From positions 1,178,001 through 1,242,000 of the forward strand of contig NZ_CP150668.1 in assembly GCF_038024095.1 (NCBI RefSeq): a stretch of 64,000 nt of DNA, in the 5' to 3' direction. Positions 1 to 8,121 of the stretch are shown here, one piece after another; positions within the stretch are counted from its first letter, which is position 1, and every line of letters begins with the position of its first letter. Under the pieces are notes generated by a model. That model worked only from the letters and a program-made list of their open reading frames with translations, searched no databases and had not been told where the DNA came from. This stretch comes from Polaribacter tangerinus. Lineage in GTDB: Bacteria; Bacteroidota; Bacteroidia; Flavobacteriales; Flavobacteriaceae. A program made the position numbers and the translations under genes.

Positions 1-473
1 AGTCCGTTTATTCCAGCAGCTAATTCTGGGTAACGATCTAATACCATGTTCGTTAAATCTCCTCCATCATCTAAAATCATATTTAATGGCTTTTTATCTT
101 CGCCAAAAAATAATGTTTGTTCTATACACCAATCAAATTCCTCTTCATTCATACCTTTCCAAGCGTATACAGGTATTCCTGCAGCAGCAATTGCAGCAGC
201 AGCTTGATCTTGCGTAGAAAATATATTACAAGAGCTCCAAGTAACTTCGGCTCCTAAAGCCTTTAATGTTTCAATTAGAACAGCCGTTTGAATAGTCATG
301 TGTAAACAACCTGCAATTCTTGCCCCTTTTAATGGCTGACTGTCTTTATACTCCTCTCTTAACGCCATTAAACCAGGCATTTCAGATTCTGCTAATTCTA
401 TTTCTTTTCTACCCCAATCTGCTAAAGAAATATCTTTAACTTTAAATGGAACGTATGCTGTGTTTGTGCTCAT
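1..473 (-). CDS. ahcY: Adenosylhomocysteinase, N-terminal part (runs off the window)
   Basis: Reverse-strand frame open from an ATG at 473 to the window edge, giving about 157 residues of the N-terminus. The protein starts [20 protein letters not shown] and contains the SAH hydrolase segments [38 protein letters not shown] and [13 protein letters not shown], which form the substrate-binding part of the enzyme. The family hydrolyses S-adenosylhomocysteine to adenosine and homocysteine in the cytoplasm and so keeps methylation reactions running. The C-terminal NAD-binding part lies outside the window. It is divergent from the phosphopantetheinyl transferase at 537. The start is secure because the N-terminal residues match the family and a promoter-like element lies just upstream. 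Confidence 0.95.
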   Translation of the reverse strand, partial: MSTNTAYVPFKVKDISLADWGRKEIELAESEMPGLMALREEYKDSQPLKGARIAGCLHMTIQTAVLIETLKALGAEVTWSSCNIFSTQDQAAAAIAAAGIPVYAWKGMNEEEFDWCIEQTLFFGEDKKPLNMILDDGGDLTNMVLDRYPELAAGING

Positions 474-508
474 ATTTTGTATATTTATATTCTATTTTTT
501 TGCCTTTG

Positions 509-516
509 CAAAGGTA
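509..516 (-). promoter_or_regulatory. Candidate promoter -7 element for ahcY
   Basis: On the minus strand this reads TACCTTTG, an exact match to the Bacteroidetes -7 consensus TAnnTTTG, 35 bases before the ahcY ATG. It overlaps the perfect 12-bp palindrome CCTTTGCAAAGG (503-514) in the middle of the divergent ahcY/PPTase spacer. No good TTG -33 element was seen at the usual spacing, so the call is moderate. Confidence 0.4.
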
Positions 517-536
517 CAACATACATTTTAAAATAC

Positions 537-1163
537 ATGCCTCTTTATAAAACATTAACGGTAAACACAACGACTAAAGTACTGATTTGGAAGATTGAAG
601 AATCGATAGAAATATTACAAAAAAATATACTTCTTTCTTACAATAGTAAAATGCGTTTAGAATCTATGAAGTCGGTTTTACATCAAAAAGGCTTCTTAAG
701 TATACGACATTTACTAAAAGAAATTGGGTATACAGATGCAGATTTAATATACGATGAGTTTGGTAAACCTTACCTAAAAGACAACAAACAAATTTCTATT
801 ACACATTCTTTTAATTTTACCGCTATTATTATTTCTGATGATTTGGCTGTAGGAATAGATATTGAGAAACAACGAGATAAAATTTTAAAAATAGCTCATA
901 AATTTACTCCAATACAAGAGTATAACACCATTGCAAATGATGCCGCATTAATAAGTAAACTTACTATTGTTTGGGGTGCAAAAGAAAGTTTGTATAAAAT
1001 TTATGGAAAGAAAAAACTACTATTTTTACACCATATTTTTATTAATGATTTTAAGTTTTCTGATAAAAAAACTACTGGTGAAATTCGATATGATGGAAAA
1101 GTAAATAGATATACTATTAAATTTTTAGAGTTTGAAGGATTTACATGTGTATTTGCCTTTTAA
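537..1163 (+). CDS. 4'-phosphopantetheinyl transferase superfamily protein
   Basis: 208 residues from the ATG at 537. An in-frame upstream start at 477 would add 20 residues overlapping the promoter spacer and is less likely. The two family motifs are present: VGIDIE (residues 105-110, Mg-binding Asp/Glu) and WGAKESLYK (146-154, with the catalytic-region W, K and E). Such enzymes transfer phosphopantetheine from CoA to a Ser of acyl or peptidyl carrier proteins. The length suits the Sfp/AcpT-like group rather than the short AcpS type. No carrier protein or synthase gene is nearby, so the target is probably a housekeeping or distant carrier protein. Confidence 0.85.
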   Translation: MPLYKTLTVNTTTKVLIWKIEESIEILQKNILLSYNSKMRLESMKSVLHQKGFLSIRHLLKEIGYTDADLIYDEFGKPYLKDNKQISITHSFNFTAIIISDDLAVGIDIEKQRDKILKIAHKFTPIQEYNTIANDAALISKLTIVWGAKESLYKIYGKKKLLFLHHIFINDFKFSDKKTTGEIRYDGKVNRYTIKFLEFEGFTCVFAF

Positions 1164-1273
1164 AAAATATTGATTTTTTTTAGCGAAATTTTGTATAAAT
1201 ACATATATAAAATGTGCCTTTTAATGATGCATTTTCTAAAAAAGGACTAATTATTGACAATTAAATAAACTAC

Positions 1274-1303
1274 TTGCTAGAAAACGAAAAAAGATTACTT
1301 TCG
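1274..1303 (+). promoter_or_regulatory. Promoter for the GGGP synthase-pnuC-nadR-arfB set
   Basis: TTG at 1274-1276, a 19-base spacer, then TACTTTCG at 1296-1303, one mismatch from TAnnTTTG. The spacing is the Bacteroidetes norm. Transcription would begin about 5-7 bases downstream, almost at the GTG start codon at 1309, so the first gene may be translated from a leaderless message. Confidence 0.55.
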
Positions 1304-1308
1304 CAATT

Positions 1309-2031
1309 GTGAATATTTACAATAACATTTTAACAGCAAAAAAAGCAGGCAACAAACTGTTGGCCGTTTTAATAGATCCAGAAAAATTTGATCTCAAAAA
1401 TAGTGCTCTTTTTTTCGAAAAAGTACATCTATCTATTGCTACACATATTTTTGTTGGTGGTAGCACAGATGCAAATAATCTAACAGAAAGTGTTGTAAAC
1501 GCCATAAAAAGAGTAACTAAATTACCTATTATATTATTCCCAGGAGATGTTTCTCAGATTACAAATGGTGCAGATGGTATTTTGTTTTTAAGTTTATTAT
1601 CTGGTAAAAACCCAGAGTATCTTATCAATCAGCAAATAAAAAGTGTTCCTTTATTAAAAAATAGCGGATTAGAAATTTTACCGACTGGTTACATTTTAGT
1701 TGATGGGCAAAAAGAAACAGCTACTCAAAAAGTAAGTAATACGAAACCTATTCCTCAAGAAAACACAAATTTAATTTTAGATACTGCTTTAGCAGGAGAA
1801 TTTTTAGGTAAAAAGCTCATTTACCTAGAGGCTGGATCAGGTGCCAAAATACCTGTAAGCACAAAAATTATTAACCTTATTAAAAGCAATATTTCAGTTC
1901 CTTTGATTGTTGGAGGCGGAATTCGTTCAAAAAAAACAATAGAAAAAGTTTTTAATGCAGGTGCAGATATTGTCGTTATTGGTACTGCTTTCGAAAAAAA
2001 TGATGATTTTTTTAACGATTTAAAAAAGTAA
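1309..2031 (+). CDS. Geranylgeranylglyceryl/heptaprenylglyceryl phosphate synthase (PcrB/GGGPS family)
   Basis: 240 residues, GTG start at 1309 immediately after the promoter element. It is a TIM-barrel enzyme of the family that joins a polyprenyl diphosphate to glycerol-1-phosphate. Visible signatures are LLAVLIDPEKFD near the N-terminus, HIFVGGSTDAN, LFPGDVSQITNGADGILFLSLLSG, the TGYILVDG strand, YLEAGSGAKIPV, and the C-terminal phosphate-binding segment VPLIVGGGIRSKKT followed by GADIVVIGTAFE. The family is widespread in Bacteroidetes although archaeal-type ether lipids are not typical there; the physiological product in this group is not obvious from sequence. It is probably the first gene of a forward set with pnuC and the kinase. 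Confidence 0.9.
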   Translation: MNIYNNILTAKKAGNKLLAVLIDPEKFDLKNSALFFEKVHLSIATHIFVGGSTDANNLTESVVNAIKRVTKLPIILFPGDVSQITNGADGILFLSLLSGKNPEYLINQQIKSVPLLKNSGLEILPTGYILVDGQKETATQKVSNTKPIPQENTNLILDTALAGEFLGKKLIYLEAGSGAKIPVSTKIINLIKSNISVPLIVGGGIRSKKTIEKVFNAGADIVVIGTAFEKNDDFFNDLKK

Positions 2032-2138
2032 GACTCTTCATTTAGCTATTCCTAGATTCTAGATGACCTATAAAATTGGTAAATACACATCACTATCTAA
2101 GCAACAATTTAACTATTTTTACAACTTCAAATAAAGAA

Positions 2139-2768
2139 ATGTCAGAAATTTTTAATTTTCTTTTCGAGCAATATAAAACCTATGAAACAATAGATATTAC
2201 GCTAGAAATTACAGCTGTATTTTTTGGGTTTTTGTCTGTTTGGTACTCCAAGCAAAATAAAATTTGGGTATTTCCTACAGGAATGATAAGCACTGCCATA
2301 TTTGTATATCTCCTTTTAAAATGGGAACTTTTGGGAGATATGATGATTAATGCCTATTATTTTATTATGAGTGTTTATGGCTGGTACTTGTGGTCTAGAA
2401 CCAAAAATAATGAACCCATTGTAAAAATTTCTAAAATGACGTTTTTTGAAGTAAAAATGTCAATTGGCATTTTCTTATCAACCTTAATTGTTGTTTTTGT
2501 CATTTATAAAATATTTAATAAATGGACTTCTTGGATTGCTTATGCAGATACTTTTACTACCGCTGTTTTCTTTGTAGGAATGTGGCTAATGGCTAAAAGA
2601 AAAATAGAAAATTGGCTATTTTGGATTCTCGGTAATATCATTTCTGTACCTTTATACCTTTACAAAGGCTTTGCTTTTACAAGCTTTCAATACATAGGAT
2701 TTACATTTATTGCCATTTTTGGCTATTTCGCATGGAAAAAGAACTTCAACAAAACTCAATTAACCTAG
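2139..2768 (+). CDS. pnuC: PnuC-family vitamin transporter (nicotinamide riboside or thiamine)
   Basis: 209 residues from ATG 2139. It is an inner-membrane protein with about seven hydrophobic segments. Family landmarks are YETIDITLEITAVFFGFLSVWY, the WVFPTG turn, NAYYFIMSVYGWYLW with aromatic binding-site residues, NWLFWILGNIISVPLYLYKG, and a short basic C-terminus. PnuC proteins move unphosphorylated vitamin down its gradient and rely on a cytoplasmic kinase for trapping. The 3' end overlaps the NadR-like kinase by 37 bases, which indicates coupled expression and favours nicotinamide riboside. The relative PnuT carries thiamine in Bacteroidetes, and a TPP-riboswitch TonB receptor lies just beyond the 3770-8121 insert, so thiamine is a real alternative. 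Confidence 0.88.
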   Translation: MSEIFNFLFEQYKTYETIDITLEITAVFFGFLSVWYSKQNKIWVFPTGMISTAIFVYLLLKWELLGDMMINAYYFIMSVYGWYLWSRTKNNEPIVKISKMTFFEVKMSIGIFLSTLIVVFVIYKIFNKWTSWIAYADTFTTAVFFVGMWLMAKRKIENWLFWILGNIISVPLYLYKGFAFTSFQYIGFTFIAIFGYFAWKKNFNKTQLT

Positions 2769-3352
2769 TAAAAGTAGTATTATTTGGGCCAGAGTCTACT
2801 GGTAAAACAACCCTATCTAGACAATTAGCTAGGCACTATAATACTGTTTGGGCACCAGAATTTGCTCGTGAATATTTACAAGATAAATGGAACAACGAAC
2901 GTAAAACTTGCCAAAAAAAAGATTTACTACCCATTGCAATAGGACAAATGAAACTAGAAAATGAATTGTCTAAAAAAGCTGATAAACTTTTAATTTGCGA
3001 CACCGATTTATTAGAAACCAAAGTCTATTCGGAAGAGTTTTACGGGGGTTTTGTAGATGAAAAACTAAACGAAGCTGCAAAAGTGAACACTTACGATTTA
3101 TACTTATTAACCTACATAGATACCCCGTGGGAAGAGGACGACTTAAGAGACAGGCCCGAACAGCGTTTAGAAATGTTTATGGCTTTTGAGAAGGCACTAA
3201 AAAAATATCATAAAAATTATATTCTTTTAAAAGGAGATAAAGAAACTCGGCTTAAAATAGCCACTAATGCCATTGATAAAATTTTACAAGAAAAAGAAAA
3301 TTTACATTCTTTTTCTGCTTCTCTTAAAAGTAAAAAAAATTACATGAAATAA
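2732..3352 (+). CDS. NadR-like ATPase/kinase (nicotinamide riboside kinase type)
   Basis: 206 residues with a P-loop GPESTGKTT at residues 19-27, a following APEFAREYL segment, and CDTDLLETKVYSE, which together resemble the C-terminal ribosylnicotinamide kinase domain of NadR. The N-terminal HTH and the adenylyltransferase domain of full-length NadR are absent. In that family the kinase phosphorylates nicotinamide riboside to NMN, trapping what PnuC imports. It overlaps pnuC by 37 bases and is followed 11 bases later by arfB. A role as a thiamine-processing kinase cannot be excluded given the nearby TPP-regulated receptor. Confidence 0.85.
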   Translation: MEKELQQNSINLVKVVLFGPESTGKTTLSRQLARHYNTVWAPEFAREYLQDKWNNERKTCQKKDLLPIAIGQMKLENELSKKADKLLICDTDLLETKVYSEEFYGGFVDEKLNEAAKVNTYDLYLLTYIDTPWEEDDLRDRPEQRLEMFMAFEKALKKYHKNYILLKGDKETRLKIATNAIDKILQEKENLHSFSASLKSKKNYMK

Positions 3353-3363
3353 CCTTTCATAAA

Positions 3364-3768
3364 ATGGATACCACACAACTTATAAAAGAATTGGAGTTTA
3401 AAGCTATTAGAAGTTCTGGTGCCGGAGGACAACATGTAAATAAAACATCATCTAAAATTGAACTGACTTTCGATTTAGAGAATTCTGAATCGCTTTCTGA
3501 TAAAGAAAAAGAGCTTTTAAAAACAAAACTCTCTTCGAAATTAACGAAAGAAAATTTGCTTATTTTATTTTGTGAAGAAACCCGTTCTCAACATAAAAAT
3601 AAAGAAATTGCTATTAAAAAACTTATTACAGTTCTCAAAAAGAATTTGATTATCCCTAAAAAAAGAAAAGCTACAAAACCGACAAAAGCATCTATTAAAA
3701 AAGGAATTGAAAAAAATAAAAGAACTTCTCTTAAAAAAGCCCTTAGAAAAAAACCGAGGTTAGATTAA
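3364..3768 (+). CDS. arfB: Alternative ribosome-rescue peptidyl-tRNA hydrolase (ArfB/YaeJ type)
   Basis: 134 residues. It has the class I release factor catalytic loop SSGAGGQHVNKTSSKIEL with GGQ at residues 21-23, but none of the codon-recognition domains of RF1/RF2. The C-terminus is strongly basic (KKRKATKPTKASIKK, then LRKKPRLD), as expected for the tail that threads into the empty mRNA channel of a stalled ribosome. The product hydrolyses peptidyl-tRNA on ribosomes without a stop codon. Its last 36 coding bases are repeated at 8122-8159, and its stop codon overlaps by 4 bases the stop of the convergent outer-membrane gene, so the gene end is the left boundary of an apparent insert. Confidence 0.93.
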   Translation: MDTTQLIKELEFKAIRSSGAGGQHVNKTSSKIELTFDLENSESLSDKEKELLKTKLSSKLTKENLLILFCEETRSQHKNKEIAIKKLITVLKKNLIIPKKRKATKPTKASIKKGIEKNKRTSLKKALRKKPRLD

Positions 3769-3770
3769 AA
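3733..3770 (+). repeat. Left copy of a 38-bp direct repeat (arfB 3' end)
   Basis: Bases 3733-3770 match 8122-8159 at 37 of 38 positions; the single difference is G/A in the codon before the final Leu-Asp (AGG here, AAG in the other copy). This copy encodes the real arfB C-terminus KKALRKKPRLD and stop. The two copies lie in the same orientation and enclose 4.35 kb. Confidence 0.9.
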
Positions 3771-6351
3771 ACGCATGGTTGCACTTAACATTATATACCT
3801 TGGAATAATACGAGTTTTACTACTATAACTTTGAAAATCATTTATTTGTAAAATATCGAATGTACTTTGGTTGGCTAAATTTATAAATTGAAGTTTGTAA
3901 TTGAACTTTCCTTTAACTGGGTTATAATTTAAACTTCCATTTATAAAGTTTTGAAAATTATTATTTAAATTAAAACTATTTGCTGTTGCAGACGCTAACC
4001 AATTTTCGTTGATTTTATATGTGGCGGTTATATTCGCAAAATAATTGTTTACAGAAGATTGTCTGTTTTGAAAAAATGTCCAATCTCGCTGGTATTTTAA
4101 ATAAAATTGAAAATTAATTGGTTTTTTAAAATATGTTGTTCCAGAAATTCTAGAAACATAACTATAGCTTATCAATTTTTCTAATTTGCTATTATTAACA
4201 AGTAAAAAATTAGAAAAAGCTGTAAAGTTATTTTTTAGTTTTAAGCTTGTGTTAAGTTTTGTAAAATACTGTGTTGTTTCATTTTGTAAAAAAAATAAAG
4301 TTATTGATAGAGGAATTGGTATTAATTATAGAATTTGACCCTAAACTTTTATCAAATATTGAAAGAGAACTTATGGTAAATGTAAGAAAACCTTTATCTA
4401 ATTTTTGAATGTTATGAGAAAAACCCAAAGTATTAATATTAGCAACTTCTAATTGCCTTATTTGCTCATTTAAAGTTCTATAATCTTTTAAAACGAAACC
4501 ATTAAAAAAGTAATTTAGATTTAGTAAATCGTATTTATAATTATAACTAAAATTAAAGCTACCTAATTTACCTAATCTAAAATTATAATTTATTTTAACA
4601 TTTGGAAACACATATCTATTAATTACAGTATCCGCATCATTAATAGTTTTATAAATAGTTGTAGCTTCTAACTTTATTTTTTTATAGTTGTTAAAATTAT
4701 GCTCAAAATTAAGTTGTAATCCAATATTAAAAATATTCTGTTTTACATTATTTGTAATTAAGTTAGTATTATTTTGGGTGTTTTTAATATGGTTATTAAA
4801 AAAGTAATTTTCTTTTTCGATTAACGTATTTAAACTATATATTTGTTTACTTTTTTTAAAACTGACTTTACTTTTCCATCCTAAAAAGTTATTATTTTTA
4901 TTTAAGGTTTGATGTATTGGCTGGCCATTATCAAAATTAAATCTAGATGCTGTTGTAAAGTATGTTTCATTTAAATTAGAAGTTGTTTGGTATAAATAGT
5001 TTTCTAAAATAAAATATTTTGATGGACGATATGTTGCTCTAAAATGATTGAAAACATATAGTTTTTCGTTGTTATTTTTATTTTTAAATAGTGTATTAAA
5101 ATTATTATCTGTCGATAAATTTTCTAACCAATTATTTTTTTGTTTTTTAATTTCATTTTCAAAAGTTAGGTACCAATTTCCTTCATTATAAAACTTAACT
5201 TCCATATTAGTTGTAAAATCTTTTAATGTATTTGCACCTAATATATTTTCTTGAATTAAAACAGGGTTCTCTTTAATATTAAATAAACTACTACTATTTT
5301 TTTCAAAATCAATATCATCTTTATTATAAAATGTTAAAAACCTTAAAGTTGTTGATGGTGACAATTTTTTAGACAATGTTAAAGAGTTACTATTGGATTT
5401 GTTTAGTACAGCTTCCTCATCATTTAAAAAACCTTTTTTTGTAGAAAAATTTTTATTTGTTTCAATATTAATTAAAGGGCTTTTATTTTCATCTATATGC
5501 AATGAAATTTCATCACTAGTTACATTGGTGTTTGTTAAGTTACTTAAGTAACCATTGTTGTTTAACTTGCTCAGTTGTAAAAGTTTAATCTGCTTTTTTA
5601 AAAACCCAATATTTACAGTAGTGTTGTATCTTTTACTTGTTCCTGCACCAGCTTTTACAGTACCAAACAAGATGTTTTTTTTGTTGTCTTTTATGGATAT
5701 ATTTATTGCTATTTTTTCTGATTTAGTAAATTTTTTTTTAAGTGGATTATCATTATGATTTCTTAAAATCTGGACATTCTTAAGTAGATTTGCATCTAAA
5801 TTTTTACTTAAAATCTTATAATTTTTAGAGACTAAATCTTCACCTTCAATTAGTATTTTTTCTATTGATTTACCATTAAAAGTTATAGTACCTTCATTAG
5901 AAACATCTAAACCTGGTAATTTTTTTATAACATCTTCTAATGATTCTTCGGTTTTATTAATAAAATTTGGTAAATTGTAAGTAATCGTATCTTTATCTAC
6001 CTTAATTTTTCTTTTAGACTCAACTATTATTTCTTTTAATTTTTCTGTTTTTAAAGGCAATATAACATTTAGTTCAATTTCATTTTTTACAGCTATTTGT
6101 TTATAAAATTTTTGGTAACCTATACTTCTAATTTCAATGGAAATTGTATCATTTTTAGTTTTGAACTCAATGTTATACTTACCTAATTTATTGGTAATAC
6201 CATAGCTATAATTACCATTATTATCTTTAATTAATATTGTAGCATTTAACAAAGGGTTTTGTAAACTATCTGTTACAAAACCCTCTATACTTTTTTTCTG
6301 ACTAAACAAAGAAAAATTTATGAGTAGAAAAATGAAGAATACTCTTTTCAT
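3765..6351 (-). pseudogene. TonB-dependent receptor-like outer-membrane protein, frameshifted at an A8 tract
   Basis: Two reading frames together encode one protein of about 860 residues. The first (4279-6351) has a signal peptide ending near LFSQ, a carboxypeptidase-regulatory-like domain (IEGFVTDSLQNPLLNATI), a plug-like region (TEESLEDVIKKLPGLDVS), and much of a beta barrel. It then stops at TGA 4279. Dropping one A from the run at 4288-4295 joins it without a stop to the second frame, which ends at 3765 with YIMLSATMRF, a typical barrel C-terminal Phe. Without the shift the product lacks its last barrel strands and should fail assembly. The gene starts 6 bases after the GLPGLI gene. It may be a pseudogene, a phase-variable locus or an assembly error. 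The substrate is unknown. Confidence 0.85.
4288..4295. repeat. Homopolymer A8 (T8 on the coding strand) at the frameshift
   Basis: Eight consecutive A on the given strand, flanked by G-T on the left and T on the right. With seven instead of eight, the upstream receptor frame continues in frame into the C-terminal barrel strands. It is a classic slippage target. Confidence 0.9.
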
Positions 6352-6357
6352 AAAACT

Positions 6358-7137
6358 TTAATCGACATATTCAATAAAACTCTTTTTTCTTAATTTTATA
6401 ATAGCTGTTTCAGAACCTTTAGAATCTAAATGTTGCCCAATTGCTCTAGAATATTTTAAATTTCTTTGAATTTGATTTTCTTTCTCCTTTATAAACTCCT
6501 CATAATTATACCATTCTCTTTTTAAATTTGGGGTAATAAAAGTTTTTTTATAGGGATATTCAATTTTTTTAAATAAAAATAAGACTTCATTATTACTATC
6601 ATAAGCTTCTATTATCAAACCTGGTAAACCGTTTAACTTCCATGGTCCTAAAGCTACCGGTATTTCTTTTGTAAACCAAGCTATATAATATCTTCCTCTA
6701 AAAAGTGCTTTGGCTTTTTGCACCTCAATACCCTCAATTTTTTTTATCTCATTTGTAATTTCCCAATCTATTTTGGGTACTACTTCTTTATACATAAACT
6801 TATTATTAAACCTAGCATTACTGTATAAAGTATCATTAGATCTATTAGTTATTTGATACAATCCATCTTTTGAACTAAAGTCTCTTATGCCAAATAATTT
6901 ACCATTTTTATCTTTATAGGTTTTTGTAATTGTTTTTCCACCGTTTTCTAAAGAATCAATTTTAGTAACATATAAACCAAAATCATTACTAACAAAAAGT
7001 GAGGCATTGTATGTCTTTAAATTAACACTTGGTGCACCTAGACTTATAACTTCTGTATATTTTACTAATAAATTAGTTTGAGAGTTTATTATTGTAGAAA
7101 AAAATAAGATTTTTATTATAAATATCTTTTTTATCAT
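6358..7137 (-). CDS. GLPGLI family secreted protein
   Basis: 259 residues from ATG 7137; an in-frame ATG at 7164 would put nine polar residues before the signal peptide and is less likely. A signal peptide (MIKKIFIIKILFFSTIINSQ) is followed by a beta-rich domain. The family motif is complete in ALGPWKLNGLPGLIIEAYD, preceded by YYIAWFTKEIPV. The family is specific to Bacteroidetes, exported, and of unsettled function, and it is commonly found beside TonB-receptor-like outer-membrane proteins, as here, where the receptor starts 6 bases downstream. The two are almost certainly co-transcribed, with the Cys peptide gene 55 bases upstream. It lies wholly within the arfB-bounded insert. Confidence 0.9.
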   Translation of the reverse strand: MIKKIFIIKILFFSTIINSQTNLLVKYTEVISLGAPSVNLKTYNASLFVSNDFGLYVTKIDSLENGGKTITKTYKDKNGKLFGIRDFSSKDGLYQITNRSNDTLYSNARFNNKFMYKEVVPKIDWEITNEIKKIEGIEVQKAKALFRGRYYIAWFTKEIPVALGPWKLNGLPGLIIEAYDSNNEVLFLFKKIEYPYKKTFITPNLKREWYNYEEFIKEKENQIQRNLKYSRAIGQHLDSKGSETAIIKLRKKSFIEYVD

Positions 7138-7192
7138 TTTATTTTTTTTAAAACTTTCACTCAAATGTAGTTATTATTTATTTATTAAAATT

Positions 7193-7438
7193 CTATTGTG
7201 GGCAAGGAGCATTCATTATTGCAACTGCTATTTGTGGAGCATGTTCGGATCTAAAACATCTCTCACCAGTATAAGTAATACCATTAGGGCAAGTTACAGA
7301 CCAATTTACTTCAGTGTAACCCTCTCCACAATTGAGAAGAATTGCTTTTTCTATTGTGGAATTATCTTTATATGTAAACGCACTTAAAGTGACTAAACTT
7401 ATTGTTAAAACTGTTAAAATTTTTATTCTTTTAATCAT
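7193..7438 (-). CDS. Small secreted four-cysteine peptide, unknown function
   Basis: 81 residues. The N-terminus KRIKILTVLTISLVTLSAFT is a clear signal peptide. The predicted mature part of about 58 residues has four cysteines, in LLNCGEGY, SVTCPNG, GERCFRS and NAPCPQ at the extreme C-terminus, a pattern suggesting two disulfides in the periplasm or outside the cell. I recognise no family. It is the first gene of a reverse three-gene set with the GLPGLI protein and the outer-membrane receptor, and it faces the XRE-type regulator across a 123-base spacer with palindromes. It could be a substrate, ligand or exported signal handled by the other two; that is inference. Confidence 0.75.
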   Translation of the reverse strand: MIKRIKILTVLTISLVTLSAFTYKDNSTIEKAILLNCGEGYTEVNWSVTCPNGITYTGERCFRSEHAPQIAVAIMNAPCPQ

Positions 7439-7516
7439 AATTCTGTATTTTTAAATGTTAAAATGAGTGAAAGTTATTTAATTTATCAAAACTAAATTTA
7501 ATTATTTATCACTACA

Positions 7517-7541
7517 ATAGCTGTAAGCTATAATTTATAGC
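7517..7541. promoter_or_regulatory. Two overlapping palindromes, candidate operator
   Basis: ATAGCT-GTA-AGCTAT (7517-7531) and GCTATAA-T-TTATAGC (7527-7541) are both perfect inverted repeats sharing five bases. They lie in the divergent spacer between the Cys-peptide operon and the XRE-type regulator, 20 bases before the regulator's ATG. Position and symmetry fit a binding site for a dimeric regulator, most simply the neighbouring XRE protein. Confidence 0.55.
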
Positions 7542-7561
7542 CAATCCCTAAAGAATAAAAA

Positions 7562-7865
7562 ATGAAAGAAAAAATCAGAGAGAATCAGAGAGAATCAGAG
7601 AGAATCAGAGAGAAGAATATGCAAAATTAAAAATTACATAAGAGAATCTCGGTTAAAAAAAGGATATTCACAAGAAAACTTAGGAGAAATTTTAGGTATT
7701 TCTCAAAATTCTTATCAAAAATTAGAAACAGGCAAAACAAAATTAACTTTAGAACGTTTTTTCGAAATTAGTATTTGTTTAGACATTTCTATTTACCAAT
7801 TACTAAGTACTGAGGAAAAAGAAAATTTATCAAAAAAAATAATGATGAAGATAATTAATTCTTAA
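7562..7865 (+). pseudogene. XRE-type helix-turn-helix regulator, out of frame at a decamer repeat
   Basis: The only plausible start, ATG 7562, opens a frame that ends after 22 codons at TAA 7628. The next frame, open from 7566 to the TAA at 7863, encodes a clear XRE HTH: YIRESRLKKGYSQENLGEIL, GISQNSYQKLETGKTKLTLE, then RFFEISICLDISIYQLL. That frame has no ATG, GTG or TTG before the HTH. Between start and HTH lie four tandem 10-bp units. Removing one unit (or adding two) puts ATG 7562 in frame and gives a 97-residue protein. The locus may be a phase-variable regulator currently off, or a decaying gene. It is divergent from the Cys-peptide operon. Confidence 0.75.
7573..7612. repeat. Four tandem copies of the decamer AATCAGAGAG
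   Basis: Units at 7573-7582, 7583-7592, 7593-7602 and 7603-7612 are identical. The unit length is not a multiple of three, so each gain or loss moves the downstream frame. They lie between the ATG and the HTH-coding region of the regulator. Confidence 0.95.
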
Positions 7866-8121
7866 TATAACTGAAATATTTTTTTTCCAAATTCACTATA
7901 ATAGTAAAACTTGTAATAAATTCTTCTAAATTAGAATTTAGCTTTTAACTCATTATTCTTACTGAACATGTTTCCTATACAAATATGTATTATTAATTTG
8001 TTTAAAAATAATGAGATAATTTTAAAAAAATATAGTTCAAATAGAAATAAAATCGAAAGCCTTATCAATCTTTTACTTTTATAAAATTGCTTTTTTCACA
8101 AATTATTAATAAATTGAGTTA
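7866..8121. other. AT-rich spacer, no gene seen
   Basis: About 256 bases between the regulator's stop and the right arfB repeat. It is very AT-rich with several short inverted stretches, and I see no open frame, integrase remnant or clear terminator. It forms the right end of the insert. Confidence 0.6.

Noticed and set aside
477..536. In-frame N-terminal extension of the phosphopantetheinyl transferase
   Set aside because: It runs through the divergent promoter spacer and has no family similarity; ATG 537 fits the length.
7573..7612. Tandem decamers as a CRISPR-like array
   Set aside because: Units are 10 bp with no spacers; it is a microsatellite-type repeat within a coding start.
3770..8121. 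Insertion sequence or prophage
   Set aside because: No transposase, integrase or phage gene is visible between the repeats; only the repeat boundaries suggest mobility.
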